DNA of 64,000 bases from Pseudoalteromonas ruthenica (GCF_008808095.1 NZ_CP023396.1:1922001-1986000), one strand, 5' to 3'. Positions 18,308 to 28,420 are shown, counted from the first letter of the stretch. The notes: generated by a model not told the origin, from the letters alone. Numbers and translations: made by a program.

Positions 18308-20605
18308 TTACTGCCGACACGGAGGGCGTGGATTAAACTCGCGCTCGCGCACTGGTAGCTGGATAACCTTGCCACAACCAGGAGGCGCTTGCTCACCGGT
18401 GGCCTCGTTAACGAAAGCCCAACGAATACCTTTGGGGCGAGTATCGGCGATAGATTGAGGGTTGAGCTGACGCAGATAACGAATATAGAGTTCCAATGCT
18501 CCCACCGAACCGGTTAATCCGGTACTTTGGTTGTCATCTCGGCCCACCCAAGCCACAGTGACGGTACTTTGGTCAAACCCAGCGTACCAGCTATCACGTA
18601 AGTTGTTACTGGTGCCTGTTTTGCCAGCCAATTGAATCGTTGGGAAGTGTTTATTTAAACGCTTACCCGTGCCATCTTTAGTCACCCGTTTCATACCATA
18701 TTTGGTCATGTACATCGCATCTTTAGCAAAACGTTGCTGCGGGGAAAACTGATGGCGATACAGCACCCGGCCACTGTTATCAGTCAATGCCGAAATACTG
18801 CTTAGCTGGCCATAAGCGCCATCATTCGCCAATGTGGTGTACATTTGCGCCACTTCAAAGCTCGATAGCTCCAATGCACCCAACAGCAGCGATGGATATT
18901 GATTGATACGCGACTGCACACCCAACCCCTGTAAAGTATTGGCAACCTTGTCCACACCCACGTCTAGCCCCAAATTGACCGCTGGAATATTAATACTTTG
19001 GCTAAAGGCACGGTATAAAGGCAACATCCCTCGGTGTTGATGATCGAAGTTGTCAGGTTGCCAAACCTCACCCTGCTCGTCAGTCACCTCCAGTGGTCTG
19101 TCATCCAACAAAGTCCCTAAGTTATATTGTGGTAACTGCAAGGCTGTTAAATACACCGCAGGTTTCACCAAAGAGCCGATATTGCGCTTAGTATCCAGTA
19201 CCCGGTTAAAACCGGAATAACGGACATCGCGTCCAGCAACCAAGGCAGATACGCCCCCTACTTCACGATTGACTGACAGCATCGCCGCTTCCAGCTGCTG
19301 TGTTTTCGGACGTCGCTCTAAATAGGGGAGCGACTTTTCAATTGACGCTTCCATCGCTTCTTGCTTTTGTAAATCAAGGTACGTAAATACCCGCACTCCA
19401 GCATCCAATGTGGCTTTATTGGGAAGTAACTCTTTGAGCTCACGATTAACCAGCTCTAAATAGCCTGGGTAGGTTTTATTGATATCACGACGCATCGCGA
19501 CGATATCCAGAGGCCGTTTTAGGGCCCGACGATATTCGTTGGTTGTTAGCAAACCATTTTCGGCCATTAACCGCAGCACTAAGTCGCGTCGCTCCATGGC
19601 GCGCTCTTCATAGCGTCGCGGATTATAGTACGACGGCCCCTTCACCAAGGCGACCAGTAGCGCAATTTGGTCAAACTCCAGCTCATCAACGGGCTTGGAA
19701 AAGTAAAACTCCGATGCCAACCCCATACCATGCACGCCTTTAGTATATGACTGACCTAGGTAAACCTCATTAAGGTAGGCCTCGAGTATGGCATCTTTGG
19801 AATAGCGGTAATCCAAGATCAGCGCGATTAACGCCTCGTTGATCTTGCGCACTAAAGTGCGCTCTCGCGATAAGTAAAAGTTCTTCGCAAGCTGCTGTGT
19901 TAACGTACTGCCGCCTTGTACCGTGCGCCCAGCTCGAATATTGGCATACAAAGCGCGCATAATTGACCAAAGCGAGACGCCGTGATGCTGATAAAAGTCT
20001 TGATCCTCCACCACCAGCAAGGTCTCTTTTAATAATGATGGGAACTTATCTAGGGGCAAAAATTCTCGGTCTTGGGTTTTGTCATTGCCGATACGGGCAA
20101 TTTGCACCGGCTCCAGTCGCGCACGCTCTAAGCGCTGGCCTATATTGTTTTGTACGCTGGCTAAGCGGTCACCTTTAAAACGCAGCTCAATAATATGAGC
20201 TTGCTCTGCGCCATCGGCAAACTCAAAAGCACGGCGATAAATGCGTAATCGAGTTCGACTTTGTTCGTATTGCCCAGTATGAGCAAGCTTAGTCACTTGC
20301 GTGTAGTTTAGGCGTTGCAGCTCCCACTCTACTTCCTCAAGAGATAGGTATTGCCCAGGATAAAAGTTCATTGCCCGCGCGTACACCTGCGCAGGTAACT
20401 GCCACTTATTGCCCTCAAACTGCCTGGTTACCTTGGCATCGAGATAAATCATGTACAAAGCCACACTAATGAATGTGACTAAAGCCAGCTTCCAGGCAAT
20501 GGAAAATAACCGCTTCATAACCCGCTTAAAGGTTGATGATGGCTGCTTAGAGGCTGCTTTTTTGGAATTGGACTTCTTTTTGCTGGGAGATTTTTTCGAC
20601 GCCAT
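18308..20605 (-). CDS. mrcB: bifunctional penicillin-binding protein 1B
   Basis: Class A PBP that polymerises and cross-links peptidoglycan in the periplasm. I choose the ATG at 20605 (765 aa; MASKKSPSKKKS, a lysine-rich cytosolic tail) rather than 20689. A single membrane helix lies near residues 39-60. Next come a UvrB-like UB2H region, a GT51 transglycosylase with EDQDFYQHHGVSLW and GGSTLTQQLAKNF, and a transpeptidase with SLVK (active Ser), SIN and KTGTS motifs. The cysteine near the end (PPGCGK) and the C-terminal tail fit PBP1b. Confidence 0.95.
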   Translation of the reverse strand: MASKKSPSKKKSNSKKAASKQPSSTFKRVMKRLFSIAWKLALVTFISVALYMIYLDAKVTRQFEGNKWQLPAQVYARAMNFYPGQYLSLEEVEWELQRLNYTQVTKLAHTGQYEQSRTRLRIYRRAFEFADGAEQAHIIELRFKGDRLASVQNNIGQRLERARLEPVQIARIGNDKTQDREFLPLDKFPSLLKETLLVVEDQDFYQHHGVSLWSIMRALYANIRAGRTVQGGSTLTQQLAKNFYLSRERTLVRKINEALIALILDYRYSKDAILEAYLNEVYLGQSYTKGVHGMGLASEFYFSKPVDELEFDQIALLVALVKGPSYYNPRRYEERAMERRDLVLRLMAENGLLTTNEYRRALKRPLDIVAMRRDINKTYPGYLELVNRELKELLPNKATLDAGVRVFTYLDLQKQEAMEASIEKSLPYLERRPKTQQLEAAMLSVNREVGGVSALVAGRDVRYSGFNRVLDTKRNIGSLVKPAVYLTALQLPQYNLGTLLDDRPLEVTDEQGEVWQPDNFDHQHRGMLPLYRAFSQSINIPAVNLGLDVGVDKVANTLQGLGVQSRINQYPSLLLGALELSSFEVAQMYTTLANDGAYGQLSSISALTDNSGRVLYRHQFSPQQRFAKDAMYMTKYGMKRVTKDGTGKRLNKHFPTIQLAGKTGTSNNLRDSWYAGFDQSTVTVAWVGRDDNQSTGLTGSVGALELYIRYLRQLNPQSIADTRPKGIRWAFVNEATGEQAPPGCGKVIQLPVREREFNPRPPCRQ

Positions 20606-20757
20606 GTATGTGCAAATGCTAGCTAGGGTGAAATTGTTGAGAAGCTTAGCATACTCGTGATTGAAATTAACCGCCCACGAGCATGCCAAGCAGGGTGCGA
20701 GTGAACTCTAGCGTGGTAAAACTTAACTGTGACTGACTTATACAGCAGCAAATAAGC

Positions 20758-20787
20758 ATAAAAAACGCCAGCACAGGGGCTGGCGTT
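20758..20787 (-). terminator. terminator of glnK-amtB
   Basis: Hairpin AACGCCAGC / GCTGGCGTT, loop 6 nt, followed on the minus strand by a run of T, about 19 bp after the amtB stop codon. Confidence 0.88.
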
Positions 20788-20805
20788 CTATGGGAATGGG
20801 TGAGC

Positions 20806-22035
20806 TTAACTAGAACGTACAGACACGAACTCCGGATAAGCATCAATACCGCAATCGTGCTGATCCATACCGTTGAGCTCTTCTTCCTCGCCGACACGGA
20901 TGCCGATGGTTCTCTTCAAAATCGCCCAAACAATAAATGACGCTACGAACATGAAGCCAAAGATACACAATAAACCAATTAACTGTGTAGCATAGCTGGC
21001 GTCAGCATTAGACAAGGGCACTAACATTAAGCCAATAGCACCGCACACCCCATGCACCGAGATAGCACCCACCGGGTCATCAATACGCGCCTTATCCAAA
21101 GCGACAATGCTAAAGACAACGGCAATGCCCCCTATCGCGCCAAGCAAAATAGCCAACAAGGGTGAAGGTGACGCCGGCTCGGCGGTGATCACCACTAGCC
21201 CAGCAAGAGCACCATTTAACACCATCGTTAAATCGGCTTTACCCCAATAAGTTTTGCACACAAGTAAGGAAGCCACGGCACCGGCTGCTGCGGCTGCGTT
21301 GGTGTTGAGCATGATTTTACCCACTGCGGTGGCATTCTCAGCATCGCTAATAAATAACTGGGAACCGCCATTGAAACCAAACCAGCCCATCCACAAAATA
21401 AAGGTGCCCAGTGTTGCCAGTGGCAAGTTAGAACCAGGAATGGGGTAAATTTCACCATTTTTACCGTATTTACCTCGGCGCGCACCGAGCAGTAACACAC
21501 CGGCCAACGCTGCTGATGCACCCGCGCCGTGCACAATGCCTGAGCCGGCAAAATCAATAAAGCCCATTTCCGATAAAAAGCCTCCACCCCATGTCCAGTA
21601 GCCTTCAAGTGGGTATAGCACGCCAGTGAGAGCAACACAGAAGATTAAGAACGCCCACAGCTTCATACGCTCTGCAACAGCGCCAGAGACAATTGACATG
21701 GCGGTGGCAACAAAGACAACTTGGAAGAAAAAGTCAGACTCTAGCGCATGATCGGCATCACTGGCTTGGGTGCCTATCAAGGCTCCAAAGCTAGGTATAA
21801 AGCCGCCCTCAGCGTTATCCACGTACATGATGTTATACCCAATCAGCAAGTACATGGTGCAAGCGATAGCATACAAAGCGATGTTTTTCGTTAGGATCTC
21901 GGTGGTGTTTTTAGAGCGCACGAGCCCTGCTTCGAGCATAGCAAAGCCTGCTGCCATCCACATCACCAGCACCCCGGAGATTAAAAAGTAAAAGGTATTG
22001 AGTGAAAACTGTAATTCTACAACCGTATTTTCCAT
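20806..22035 (-). CDS. amtB: ammonium transporter AmtB
   Basis: Inner-membrane ammonium channel of 409 aa, predicted 11 helices. The twin pore histidines lie in GIVHGAGASAAL and ISVHGVCGAIG. It lacks a cleaved signal peptide, the N-terminus being out-facing MENTVVELQFSLN before helix 1. It follows glnK by 11 bp, the conserved pair in which GlnK plugs AmtB when nitrogen is plentiful. Confidence 0.96.
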   Translation of the reverse strand: MENTVVELQFSLNTFYFLISGVLVMWMAAGFAMLEAGLVRSKNTTEILTKNIALYAIACTMYLLIGYNIMYVDNAEGGFIPSFGALIGTQASDADHALESDFFFQVVFVATAMSIVSGAVAERMKLWAFLIFCVALTGVLYPLEGYWTWGGGFLSEMGFIDFAGSGIVHGAGASAALAGVLLLGARRGKYGKNGEIYPIPGSNLPLATLGTFILWMGWFGFNGGSQLFISDAENATAVGKIMLNTNAAAAAGAVASLLVCKTYWGKADLTMVLNGALAGLVVITAEPASPSPLLAILLGAIGGIAVVFSIVALDKARIDDPVGAISVHGVCGAIGLMLVPLSNADASYATQLIGLLCIFGFMFVASFIVWAILKRTIGIRVGEEEELNGMDQHDCGIDAYPEFVSVRSS

Positions 22036-22046
22036 GATGGCTCCCC

Positions 22047-22394
<348 letters not shown>

Positions 22395-22429
22395 TTAGGC
22401 AATATTCATTATTATTGTCTAAGGACCAA

Positions 22430-22445
22430 TCCAACCTTTATGCCA
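22430..22445 (-). promoter_or_regulatory. possible sigma-54 promoter of glnK-amtB
   Basis: The minus strand reads TGGCAT-AAAGG-TTGGA, close to the sigma-54 consensus TGGCAC-N5-TTGCA, with the required 10 bp between the doublets. The -12 doublet is GG instead of the nearly invariant GC, so the site is imperfect. Spacing would put the transcript start about 33 nt before the ATG. A sigma-54 promoter is expected for glnK in enteric bacteria. Confidence 0.35.
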
Positions 22446-22490
22446 GTTTAAATTCCCTTTATTTAACAGCGTATTAACTTATCTAAGCAT

Positions 22491-22517
22491 AAAAAAACGC
22501 ACCATTGTGGTGCGTTT
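22491..22517 (-). terminator. terminator of the diguanylate cyclase gene
   Basis: Hairpin AAACGCACCA / TGGTGCGTTT with a 3-nt loop, followed by a seven-T run on the minus strand, about 50 bp past the stop codon of the neighbouring gene. Confidence 0.87.
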
Positions 22518-22566
22518 ATCAGTCGCTCTGGCCAAAGTTGTGCGTTAACTCATCACAGCGATGATG

Positions 22567-23808
22567 TTATTCACACACCAGCTGACATTTACCTTGCGCC
22601 TTGGCGCGATAAAGGGCTTTATCAGCAGCACTTAAGCAGGCATCAAAGTCATGATGATTCATCGCTGCTAAGCCAATGCTAACACTCAGTGTATGCGTGC
22701 TATCGGCTAATTCAATTGGCTCATCGCGCAGCGAGTCGTTTACATTTTCCAGCTGCTGCTGCAATTGCGCACTGTCGTGGCAATGTGCCAACACGGCGAA
22801 CTCTTCGCCACCAAAACGCGCAACAATGTGCTCATCAAGGTGCTGCTGTAGTCGCTGGGCAAGCTGTCGAAGCGCGCTGTCTCCGGCTTGGTGACCATAC
22901 TGATCGTTGATCTGTTTGAAGTTATCGGCGTCGATAAGCGCCACCGTGACAGCGTGTTTATCTTTTGCAAATAAGCGCCGACCATGCTCTTGTAAATAGC
23001 GACGATTAAACATGCCGGTGAGGTAATCACGCTCTGCCGTGGCTTTAATTTGTTCGATTAAATGCAGCTGCTCTACCGTTTGCAGCACGCGACAATGAAA
23101 TTCTTCATTCATGAACGGCTTGGTCAAAAAGTCATTGGCGCCGTATTTGATAAACTTAGCCGATAAACCATTGTTGCCCGCCCCGGAAATACCAATAATG
23201 GCCAAATCATCACGGCCTCGGTGGTTACGCACCGCTCGTACTAATTCGAAGCCGTCCATTTTCGGCATAGCATAATCACATAGCAGCAGCTTGATACTGG
23301 TGTCTTCACGCAATATCGCCAGCGCTTGTTCACCGTCTTCAGCCTCAATAACATGATAAAGCTGGCGTTGTAGTAACTGCTTAAGTACTTGTCGGCTTAA
23401 TTGCGAATCATCAGCCACCAGCACTGGTAGACCTTTATTACGCAGTAGCTGCGTTAATAGACGCACGGCATAAAGGTAGGAGTCACGGTTATCTTTAATA
23501 ACATAATCAACCACGCCGAGTTCCAGCATCTGTTGGCGCTGAGACTCGTCCATACTCGAGGTTAAAATGACTGAAGCGACATTATGTTCAATCGTAAGGC
23601 GTGCAGCATCGCCACTGGCACAGTCTGGCAAGGTCATGTCAACCAACGCCAAATCATATGTGTGCTGCTCAAGTAGCTCTTGGGCTTGCTCATAATTCCA
23701 AGCAAAATCAACGTGCTTAATAAATTCACGGGCAAATTTTTGCGTTAGCAAATGGCGCAATACTTGCTGCACAACTTTACTATCTTCAACAATCAATACT
23801 CGGGCCAT
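22567..23808 (-). CDS. double-receiver response regulator with GGDEF diguanylate cyclase
   Basis: Two-component output protein of 413 aa making cyclic di-GMP. The ATG at 23808 is preferred because GGAG lies 8 nt upstream; a start at 23820 adds four residues. Receiver 1 (residues 1-120) has VEDS, the phospho-acceptor D57 and a KD lysine. Receiver 2 (about 125-245) has ADDS, LCDYAMP and LTKPF. The GGDEF domain carries RFGGEEF, so it is predicted active. The residues before GGEEF (LDEHIVARF) lack the RxxD inhibitory site. Architecture resembles PleD. No cognate kinase is adjacent. Confidence 0.92.
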   Translation of the reverse strand: MARVLIVEDSKVVQQVLRHLLTQKFAREFIKHVDFAWNYEQAQELLEQHTYDLALVDMTLPDCASGDAARLTIEHNVASVILTSSMDESQRQQMLELGVVDYVIKDNRDSYLYAVRLLTQLLRNKGLPVLVADDSQLSRQVLKQLLQRQLYHVIEAEDGEQALAILREDTSIKLLLCDYAMPKMDGFELVRAVRNHRGRDDLAIIGISGAGNNGLSAKFIKYGANDFLTKPFMNEEFHCRVLQTVEQLHLIEQIKATAERDYLTGMFNRRYLQEHGRRLFAKDKHAVTVALIDADNFKQINDQYGHQAGDSALRQLAQRLQQHLDEHIVARFGGEEFAVLAHCHDSAQLQQQLENVNDSLRDEPIELADSTHTLSVSIGLAAMNHHDFDACLSAADKALYRAKAQGKCQLVCE

Positions 23809-23942
23809 CGCCAACTCCAAGGTGAATATCTTTCATTAAGCGGACCAAATTTAACCACACTTTGGCATTAAAGGACATCTTTGACTTTATAAACTTGTGT
23901 CGCTAGGGTGAGTTCCACCAATAGATGACCTTCGTTTTTATT

Positions 23943-24821
23943 ATGTCTACTATCATGCTATCCGGCGCAACCGGGTTACTCGGCCGTGCGCTTTATCAGC
24001 GTCTTGCGCCGCATCACCAAGTGATTGGGTTAGGTTTTTCCCGTGCTCAGCCACCACTTGTTAAAGTCGACCTGACCGATGCCGAGGCATTGTCCGCGCT
24101 TTTTTCAAAGCATCGCCCCGAGGTGTTTATTCATGCAGCCGCTGAGCGCAACCCAGACCAATTTGATACCGACCCGCAACGCAGCATACAACTGAACTGC
24201 GAGGTTACCGAACATATCGCCCAGTTATGCACCGAGTACCAATGCCGACTCATCTTTATTAGTACTGATTACGTATTTGATGGCCAGCACCCGCCCTATG
24301 AAGAAGGCGCTGCCGTCAACCCACTGAACCTCTATGGTGAATCCAAAGCGCGCAGTGAAACACTATTACAAGCAAACTACCCCGACGCAGCCATCGTTCG
24401 TATCCCGGTACTTTACGGTGAAGTTTCTCACTTAAAAGAATCGGCTGTGACCACCATTGCGGCACAACTAAAAGCCGGACAACGGCAGTTTGATGATGAG
24501 GCGCAGCGCTTGCCAACGGATGTTAACGATATTGCTGATGTGCTCAGTAATGCGCTGCATATGATGAACAACGACCTAAGCGGTATATTCCATATCAGCG
24601 CCAGCGAAAAGCTCACTAAGCTGACAATGGCCCGAGCCATGGCACCGCTATTACATATAGACCCCAACAGTCTCAGTGCTGCCAGTGTGGATAGCAGCGC
24701 TGCACCACGGCCCAAGGATTGTCAATTGCGTGATACTCGACTGGCGCCGATGGGGCTGGCCATTGATAGTGATTTTCGTGCTCGTATCGCCACAGTGATT
24801 GCTCCCCACTTGTCGCATTAA
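23943..24821 (+). CDS. NAD(P)-dependent sugar-nucleotide reductase (RmlD-like SDR)
   Basis: Extended short-chain dehydrogenase related to dTDP-4-dehydrorhamnose reductase (RmlD/RfbD) and to the MAT2B regulatory subunit. The NAD(P)-binding GATGLLGRALYQ is at the N-terminus, ISTDYVFDG follows, and the catalytic pair is YGESK. I favour ATG 23943 (292 aa); an ATG at 23925 adds six hydrophobic residues. Neither has a clear ribosome site. No other dTDP-rhamnose genes are near, so the substrate is unsure. Confidence 0.75.
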   Translation: MSTIMLSGATGLLGRALYQRLAPHHQVIGLGFSRAQPPLVKVDLTDAEALSALFSKHRPEVFIHAAAERNPDQFDTDPQRSIQLNCEVTEHIAQLCTEYQCRLIFISTDYVFDGQHPPYEEGAAVNPLNLYGESKARSETLLQANYPDAAIVRIPVLYGEVSHLKESAVTTIAAQLKAGQRQFDDEAQRLPTDVNDIADVLSNALHMMNNDLSGIFHISASEKLTKLTMARAMAPLLHIDPNSLSAASVDSSAAPRPKDCQLRDTRLAPMGLAIDSDFRARIATVIAPHLSH

Positions 24822-24881
24822 CTTGTACTTGTCACTTTGAACTCCTTTAATGGAGAAAACTACAGGAACTAAGGGTGAATC

Positions 24882-26420
24882 ATGTTCGCAACACAATTAA
24901 AGGCATTGAGCCTAACTCTTGCAGTGGCACTTTCGCCACTGGCTGTAGCCGAGGTCGATCAGCACGACGCCTCGCAGCACAGCCGCCAAATTGATATCGA
25001 TAGTAAAGTTATTACCGAGCACAAAGCGCGCATCAATGGCGATCGCTTATCGTACACCGCCGAGACGGGCACACAGCCGGTGTGGGACGACCAAGGCCAT
25101 GCTGTGGCCACACTGCACTACACATACTATAAGCGTGATGGTGTTGATGATGACACCCAGCGTCCGCTGCTTATTTCATTCAATGGTGGGCCTGGCTCGG
25201 CATCGGTTTGGATGCACCTAGCTTATACCGGTCCCAAGGTATTAAAAATTGATGACGAGGGTTACCCAGTCCAACCCTACGGTGTTAAAGAAAACCCCTA
25301 CTCGGTGCTAGATGTAGCGGATATTGTCTATGTGAACCCAGTCAATACCGGGTACTCTCGCGTACTGCCGGACGCTGATGGCAAAATGCCTAGCCGCGAC
25401 AAGCAAAAGGACATGTTCTTTGGCGTTAACGCCGATATTCAATATTTAGCTGAGTGGCTCAATACCTTTGTACACCGTCACAATCGCTGGCGCTCGCCCA
25501 AATTCCTAATTGGTGAAAGCTATGGCACCACCCGGGTGTCCGGTTTGGCGTTAGAATTACAAAACAGCCAATGGATGTACCTCAACGGTGTGGTGCTGGT
25601 ATCGCCCACTGAGATCGGTATCAAACGCGAAGGCCCGGTGGAAGCCGCTAATCGCCTGCCCTACTTCGCTGCCACAGCGTGGTATCATAAGGCGCTAGAT
25701 GAGCAGTACCAAAACATGGACCTCGAGCCGTTTTTAAGCGAAGTAGAAACTTTCACTGTCAATGAGCTGATCCCAGCATTGGCCAAAGGGGGCTTTATCT
25801 CTGACGATGAAAAACGTCGCATTGTTGCACAAATGGCCCGCTATGCAGGCGTCTCTGAAACTTATATTGAGCGCAACAACCTCGATGTGCCCACCATGTC
25901 TTTTTGGAAAGAGCTATTGCGTGAGCGCGGGCAAACAGTAGGACGTTTGGACTCGCGTTATTTAGGTATTGATAAGCGTGATACTGGCGAGCGTCCAGAT
26001 TACTGGGCGGAACTGACTTCTTGGTTGCACTCGTTCACACCCGCTATCAACTACTACCTTAGTGAAGAGCTAAATTACAAAACCGATGTGAAATACAACA
26101 TGTTTGGCTCGGTGCACCCTTGGGATCGTAGCAATAACAACACTGGTGAAAACCTACGCTTGGCGATGGCACAAAACCCCTACCTCAATGTGCTAATCCA
26201 ATCAGGCTACTACGATGGTGCGACCAACTATTTTGATGCCAAGTACACGATGTGGCAGCTAGACCCAAGCGGTAAAATGAAAGAGCGCTTGAGCTTTAAA
26301 GGTTACCGCAGTGGCCATATGATGTATTTACGCCGAGCTGATTTAGAAAGCTCAAACAACGATTTGCGCGAGTTTATTTTGAACGCTCTGCCAGAACAAG
26401 GAGCAGCGGCTAAATACTAA
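24882..26420 (+). CDS. secreted S10-family serine carboxypeptidase
   Basis: Peptidase of 512 aa with a signal peptide (ALSLTLAVALSPLAVA, cleavage near residue 24). The S10 fold is marked by FNGGPGSASVWMH (oxyanion hole), the catalytic serine in IGESYGTTR, aspartate in SGYYDGATNYFDA and histidine in YRSGHMMY. It probably digests peptides from the C-terminus in the periplasm or outside the cell, in line with a proteolytic marine lifestyle. A terminator follows. Confidence 0.92.
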   Translation: MFATQLKALSLTLAVALSPLAVAEVDQHDASQHSRQIDIDSKVITEHKARINGDRLSYTAETGTQPVWDDQGHAVATLHYTYYKRDGVDDDTQRPLLISFNGGPGSASVWMHLAYTGPKVLKIDDEGYPVQPYGVKENPYSVLDVADIVYVNPVNTGYSRVLPDADGKMPSRDKQKDMFFGVNADIQYLAEWLNTFVHRHNRWRSPKFLIGESYGTTRVSGLALELQNSQWMYLNGVVLVSPTEIGIKREGPVEAANRLPYFAATAWYHKALDEQYQNMDLEPFLSEVETFTVNELIPALAKGGFISDDEKRRIVAQMARYAGVSETYIERNNLDVPTMSFWKELLRERGQTVGRLDSRYLGIDKRDTGERPDYWAELTSWLHSFTPAINYYLSEELNYKTDVKYNMFGSVHPWDRSNNNTGENLRLAMAQNPYLNVLIQSGYYDGATNYFDAKYTMWQLDPSGKMKERLSFKGYRSGHMMYLRRADLESSNNDLREFILNALPEQGAAAKY

Positions 26421-26443
26421 GCCGGGTACTCACTGTATCGATT

Positions 26444-26470
26444 AAAGCCCACCCAATGGTGGGCTTTTTC
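26444..26470 (+). terminator. rho-independent terminator
   Basis: Hairpin AAAGCCCACC / GGTGGGCTTT, loop 4 nt, then a T-rich tract, about 25 bp after the S10 peptidase stop codon. Confidence 0.88.
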
Positions 26471-26540
26471 TTTTTAAAAAAAAGGATTTATACTCACAAC
26501 TACACAATCGTTGTAGCTGTATCAGCACAGCAGGATATCT

Positions 26541-27092
26541 ATGAGTGAACAATATAGGTTAGTATTCGCCAGCCTCGATGAGGGTCTTGAGCAAACCGAA
26601 GTCGCACATGCGTTGCAGCAGAAACTCAAACTGTCACCCAAGCAGGCGCAAGCGTTTTTTACTGGGCGTAGTATCTTTGCTCCCAGTGATAAAGCCAAAG
26701 CATTAAAACAGGCTAAGGTGTTGGCTTCGCTGGGCATTCGTACACGATTGCAAAGCATGCAAAGTACGGCCAATGGGACCGCGAATACGGCATCGGCCGC
26801 GGCTAGAGACGAGCAAATTTTGGCGGCGCTTGATTATATTACCAGTAGCCTTATTCGCCTTGAGGAACGTCTTGATGATATGGATAACCGCCTCAATGAT
26901 CAGCTGCAGCAAAATTCTAGCAATGAAGTGAATGATGATTTTGCCGTTGATCTCAGCCTCGACGAGGAGCTCGAGCTGGCGCCTCAGCCAAGTCGCAAAC
27001 GTTGGCCTTTATTTACCTTAATCGCGCTGATTGTGCTTCTGCTTGGTGTGCTCGCGCTGGCTTTCATCTACCCCGAATTACTGACTTTTTAA
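26541..27092 (+). CDS. tail-anchored membrane protein of unknown function
   Basis: Protein of 183 aa. Residues 1-70 (YRLVFASLDEG, then a helical LQQKLKLSPKQAQAFFTGRS and an alanine/lysine segment) resemble a small N-terminal domain seen in assorted proteobacterial membrane proteins of unknown role. A predicted coiled coil follows at about 85-130 (LIRLEERLDDMDNRLNDQL), then an acidic stretch and one C-terminal helix (LFTLIALIVLLLGVLALAF). It sits 3 bp before fau, where many gammaproteobacteria have zapA and ssrS. It is not ZapA by sequence. Confidence 0.75.
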   Translation: MSEQYRLVFASLDEGLEQTEVAHALQQKLKLSPKQAQAFFTGRSIFAPSDKAKALKQAKVLASLGIRTRLQSMQSTANGTANTASAAARDEQILAALDYITSSLIRLEERLDDMDNRLNDQLQQNSSNEVNDDFAVDLSLDEELELAPQPSRKRWPLFTLIALIVLLLGVLALAFIYPELLTF

Positions 27093-27095
27093 GCT

Positions 27096-27707
27096 ATGAG
27101 TGCGAATCAGTTTAATCAGCAACGTATTGACATCCGCAAGAAGATGCGGGAAATGAGAAAAAGCTTATCCACTTCTGAACAAAAACGTGCCGCCGATGAC
27201 CTCATTATTAATTTTCTTCAAGTAGCAAAAGTTACTGAAGGGACCCAAGTAGGCGGGTACTTGGCGAACGATGGAGAACCCAGCCTATCTCCCATATTTG
27301 AAGACTTGTGGGCTAAACAAGCAGTGCCAAACCTGCCCATTATTCACCCCTTTTCAAAGACTCATTTGCTCTTTCAGAGGTATGAAGAAAATTCACCCAT
27401 GAGCACAAACCGCTATGGTATCTTGGAGCCCAAGTTGAATTGCAGTCATGTGTGTCCGGTTGCGCAGTTAGATTATATTCTCACGCCACTGGTTGCATTT
27501 GATAGTCAAGGCAATCGGTTGGGTATGGGTGGCGGATATTATGACCGCACATTAGCACAAATCCCCGCCGATCGAAGTCAGCGCCCTCTGCTCATAGGCA
27601 TTGCCCATCAATGCCAAGAAGTGGCGCAACTACCGATCGCGAGTTGGGATGTGCCACTTGATTATATTGTGACACCGAAGACAATTTATCGCCCCGGTGC
27701 ACAGTGA
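27096..27707 (+). CDS. fau: 5-formyltetrahydrofolate cyclo-ligase
   Basis: Converts 5-formyl-THF to 5,10-methenyl-THF using ATP (203 aa). The signature MGGGYYDRTL is intact, and the N-terminal KKMREMRKSLS helix and GYLANDGEP segment are typical. It starts 3 bp after the preceding membrane-protein gene, and rpiA and serA follow, the same trio as in E. coli (ygfA/serA/rpiA). Confidence 0.93.
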   Translation: MSANQFNQQRIDIRKKMREMRKSLSTSEQKRAADDLIINFLQVAKVTEGTQVGGYLANDGEPSLSPIFEDLWAKQAVPNLPIIHPFSKTHLLFQRYEENSPMSTNRYGILEPKLNCSHVCPVAQLDYILTPLVAFDSQGNRLGMGGGYYDRTLAQIPADRSQRPLLIGIAHQCQEVAQLPIASWDVPLDYIVTPKTIYRPGAQ

Positions 27708-27753
27708 TACACTAACCGAAACCCTTTGCTATTAACTCTTTAATGAGCACACC

Positions 27754-28407
27754 ATGACTCAAGATGAAATGAAAAAAGCGGCTGCTTGGGCAGCGCTAGA
27801 CTATGTAAAAAGCGACACGATTGTTGGTGTTGGCACCGGTTCTACTGTGAATCACTTTATTGATGCACTGGCGTCGATAAAAGACACGATTCGTGGCGCC
27901 GTTTCCAGCTCTGAAGCCTCAACACAACGGTTAAAAGCGTTGGGAATAGAGGTATTTGAGCTCAATGATGTCAGTAGCCTCGATATTTATGTTGATGGCG
28001 CCGATGAGATCAACGCCAACAATGAAATGATCAAAGGCGGCGGTGCGGCATTGACTCGTGAGAAGATTGTCGCGGCTGTGGCCAAGCGCTTTGTGTGTAT
28101 CGTTGATGAGAGCAAAATCGTCGATACCTTAGGTGAGTTTCCACTGCCAGTGGAAGTGATCCCGATGGCGCGCAGCTATGTCGCCCGTGAAATTGTTAAA
28201 CTCGGGGGCGACCCAGTTTATCGCCAAGGTGTCACCACCGATAACGGCAATGTCATTTTGGACGTGCATAATTTACATATTGTTGATGCCAAGTCGCTTG
28301 AGCAGACATTAAATCAAGTCGTCGGTGTTGTAACCAACGGCCTATTTGCCCATCGTGGTGCCGATGTTGTTGTCGTTGGTACTGCGCAGGGGCCTACTAC
28401 ACGTTAG
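27754..28407 (+). CDS. rpiA: ribose-5-phosphate isomerase A
   Basis: Interconverts ribose-5-phosphate and ribulose-5-phosphate in the pentose phosphate pathway (217 aa). The phosphate loop [10 protein letters not shown], the catalytic DGADEIN and [12 protein letters not shown] motifs are intact. serA begins 13 bp downstream, so the two are probably cotranscribed. Confidence 0.97.
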   Translation: MTQDEMKKAAAWAALDYVKSDTIVGVGTGSTVNHFIDALASIKDTIRGAVSSSEASTQRLKALGIEVFELNDVSSLDIYVDGADEINANNEMIKGGGAALTREKIVAAVAKRFVCIVDESKIVDTLGEFPLPVEVIPMARSYVAREIVKLGGDPVYRQGVTTDNGNVILDVHNLHIVDAKSLEQTLNQVVGVVTNGLFAHRGADVVVVGTAQGPTTR

Positions 28408-28420
28408 AGGAATGAGGAAC

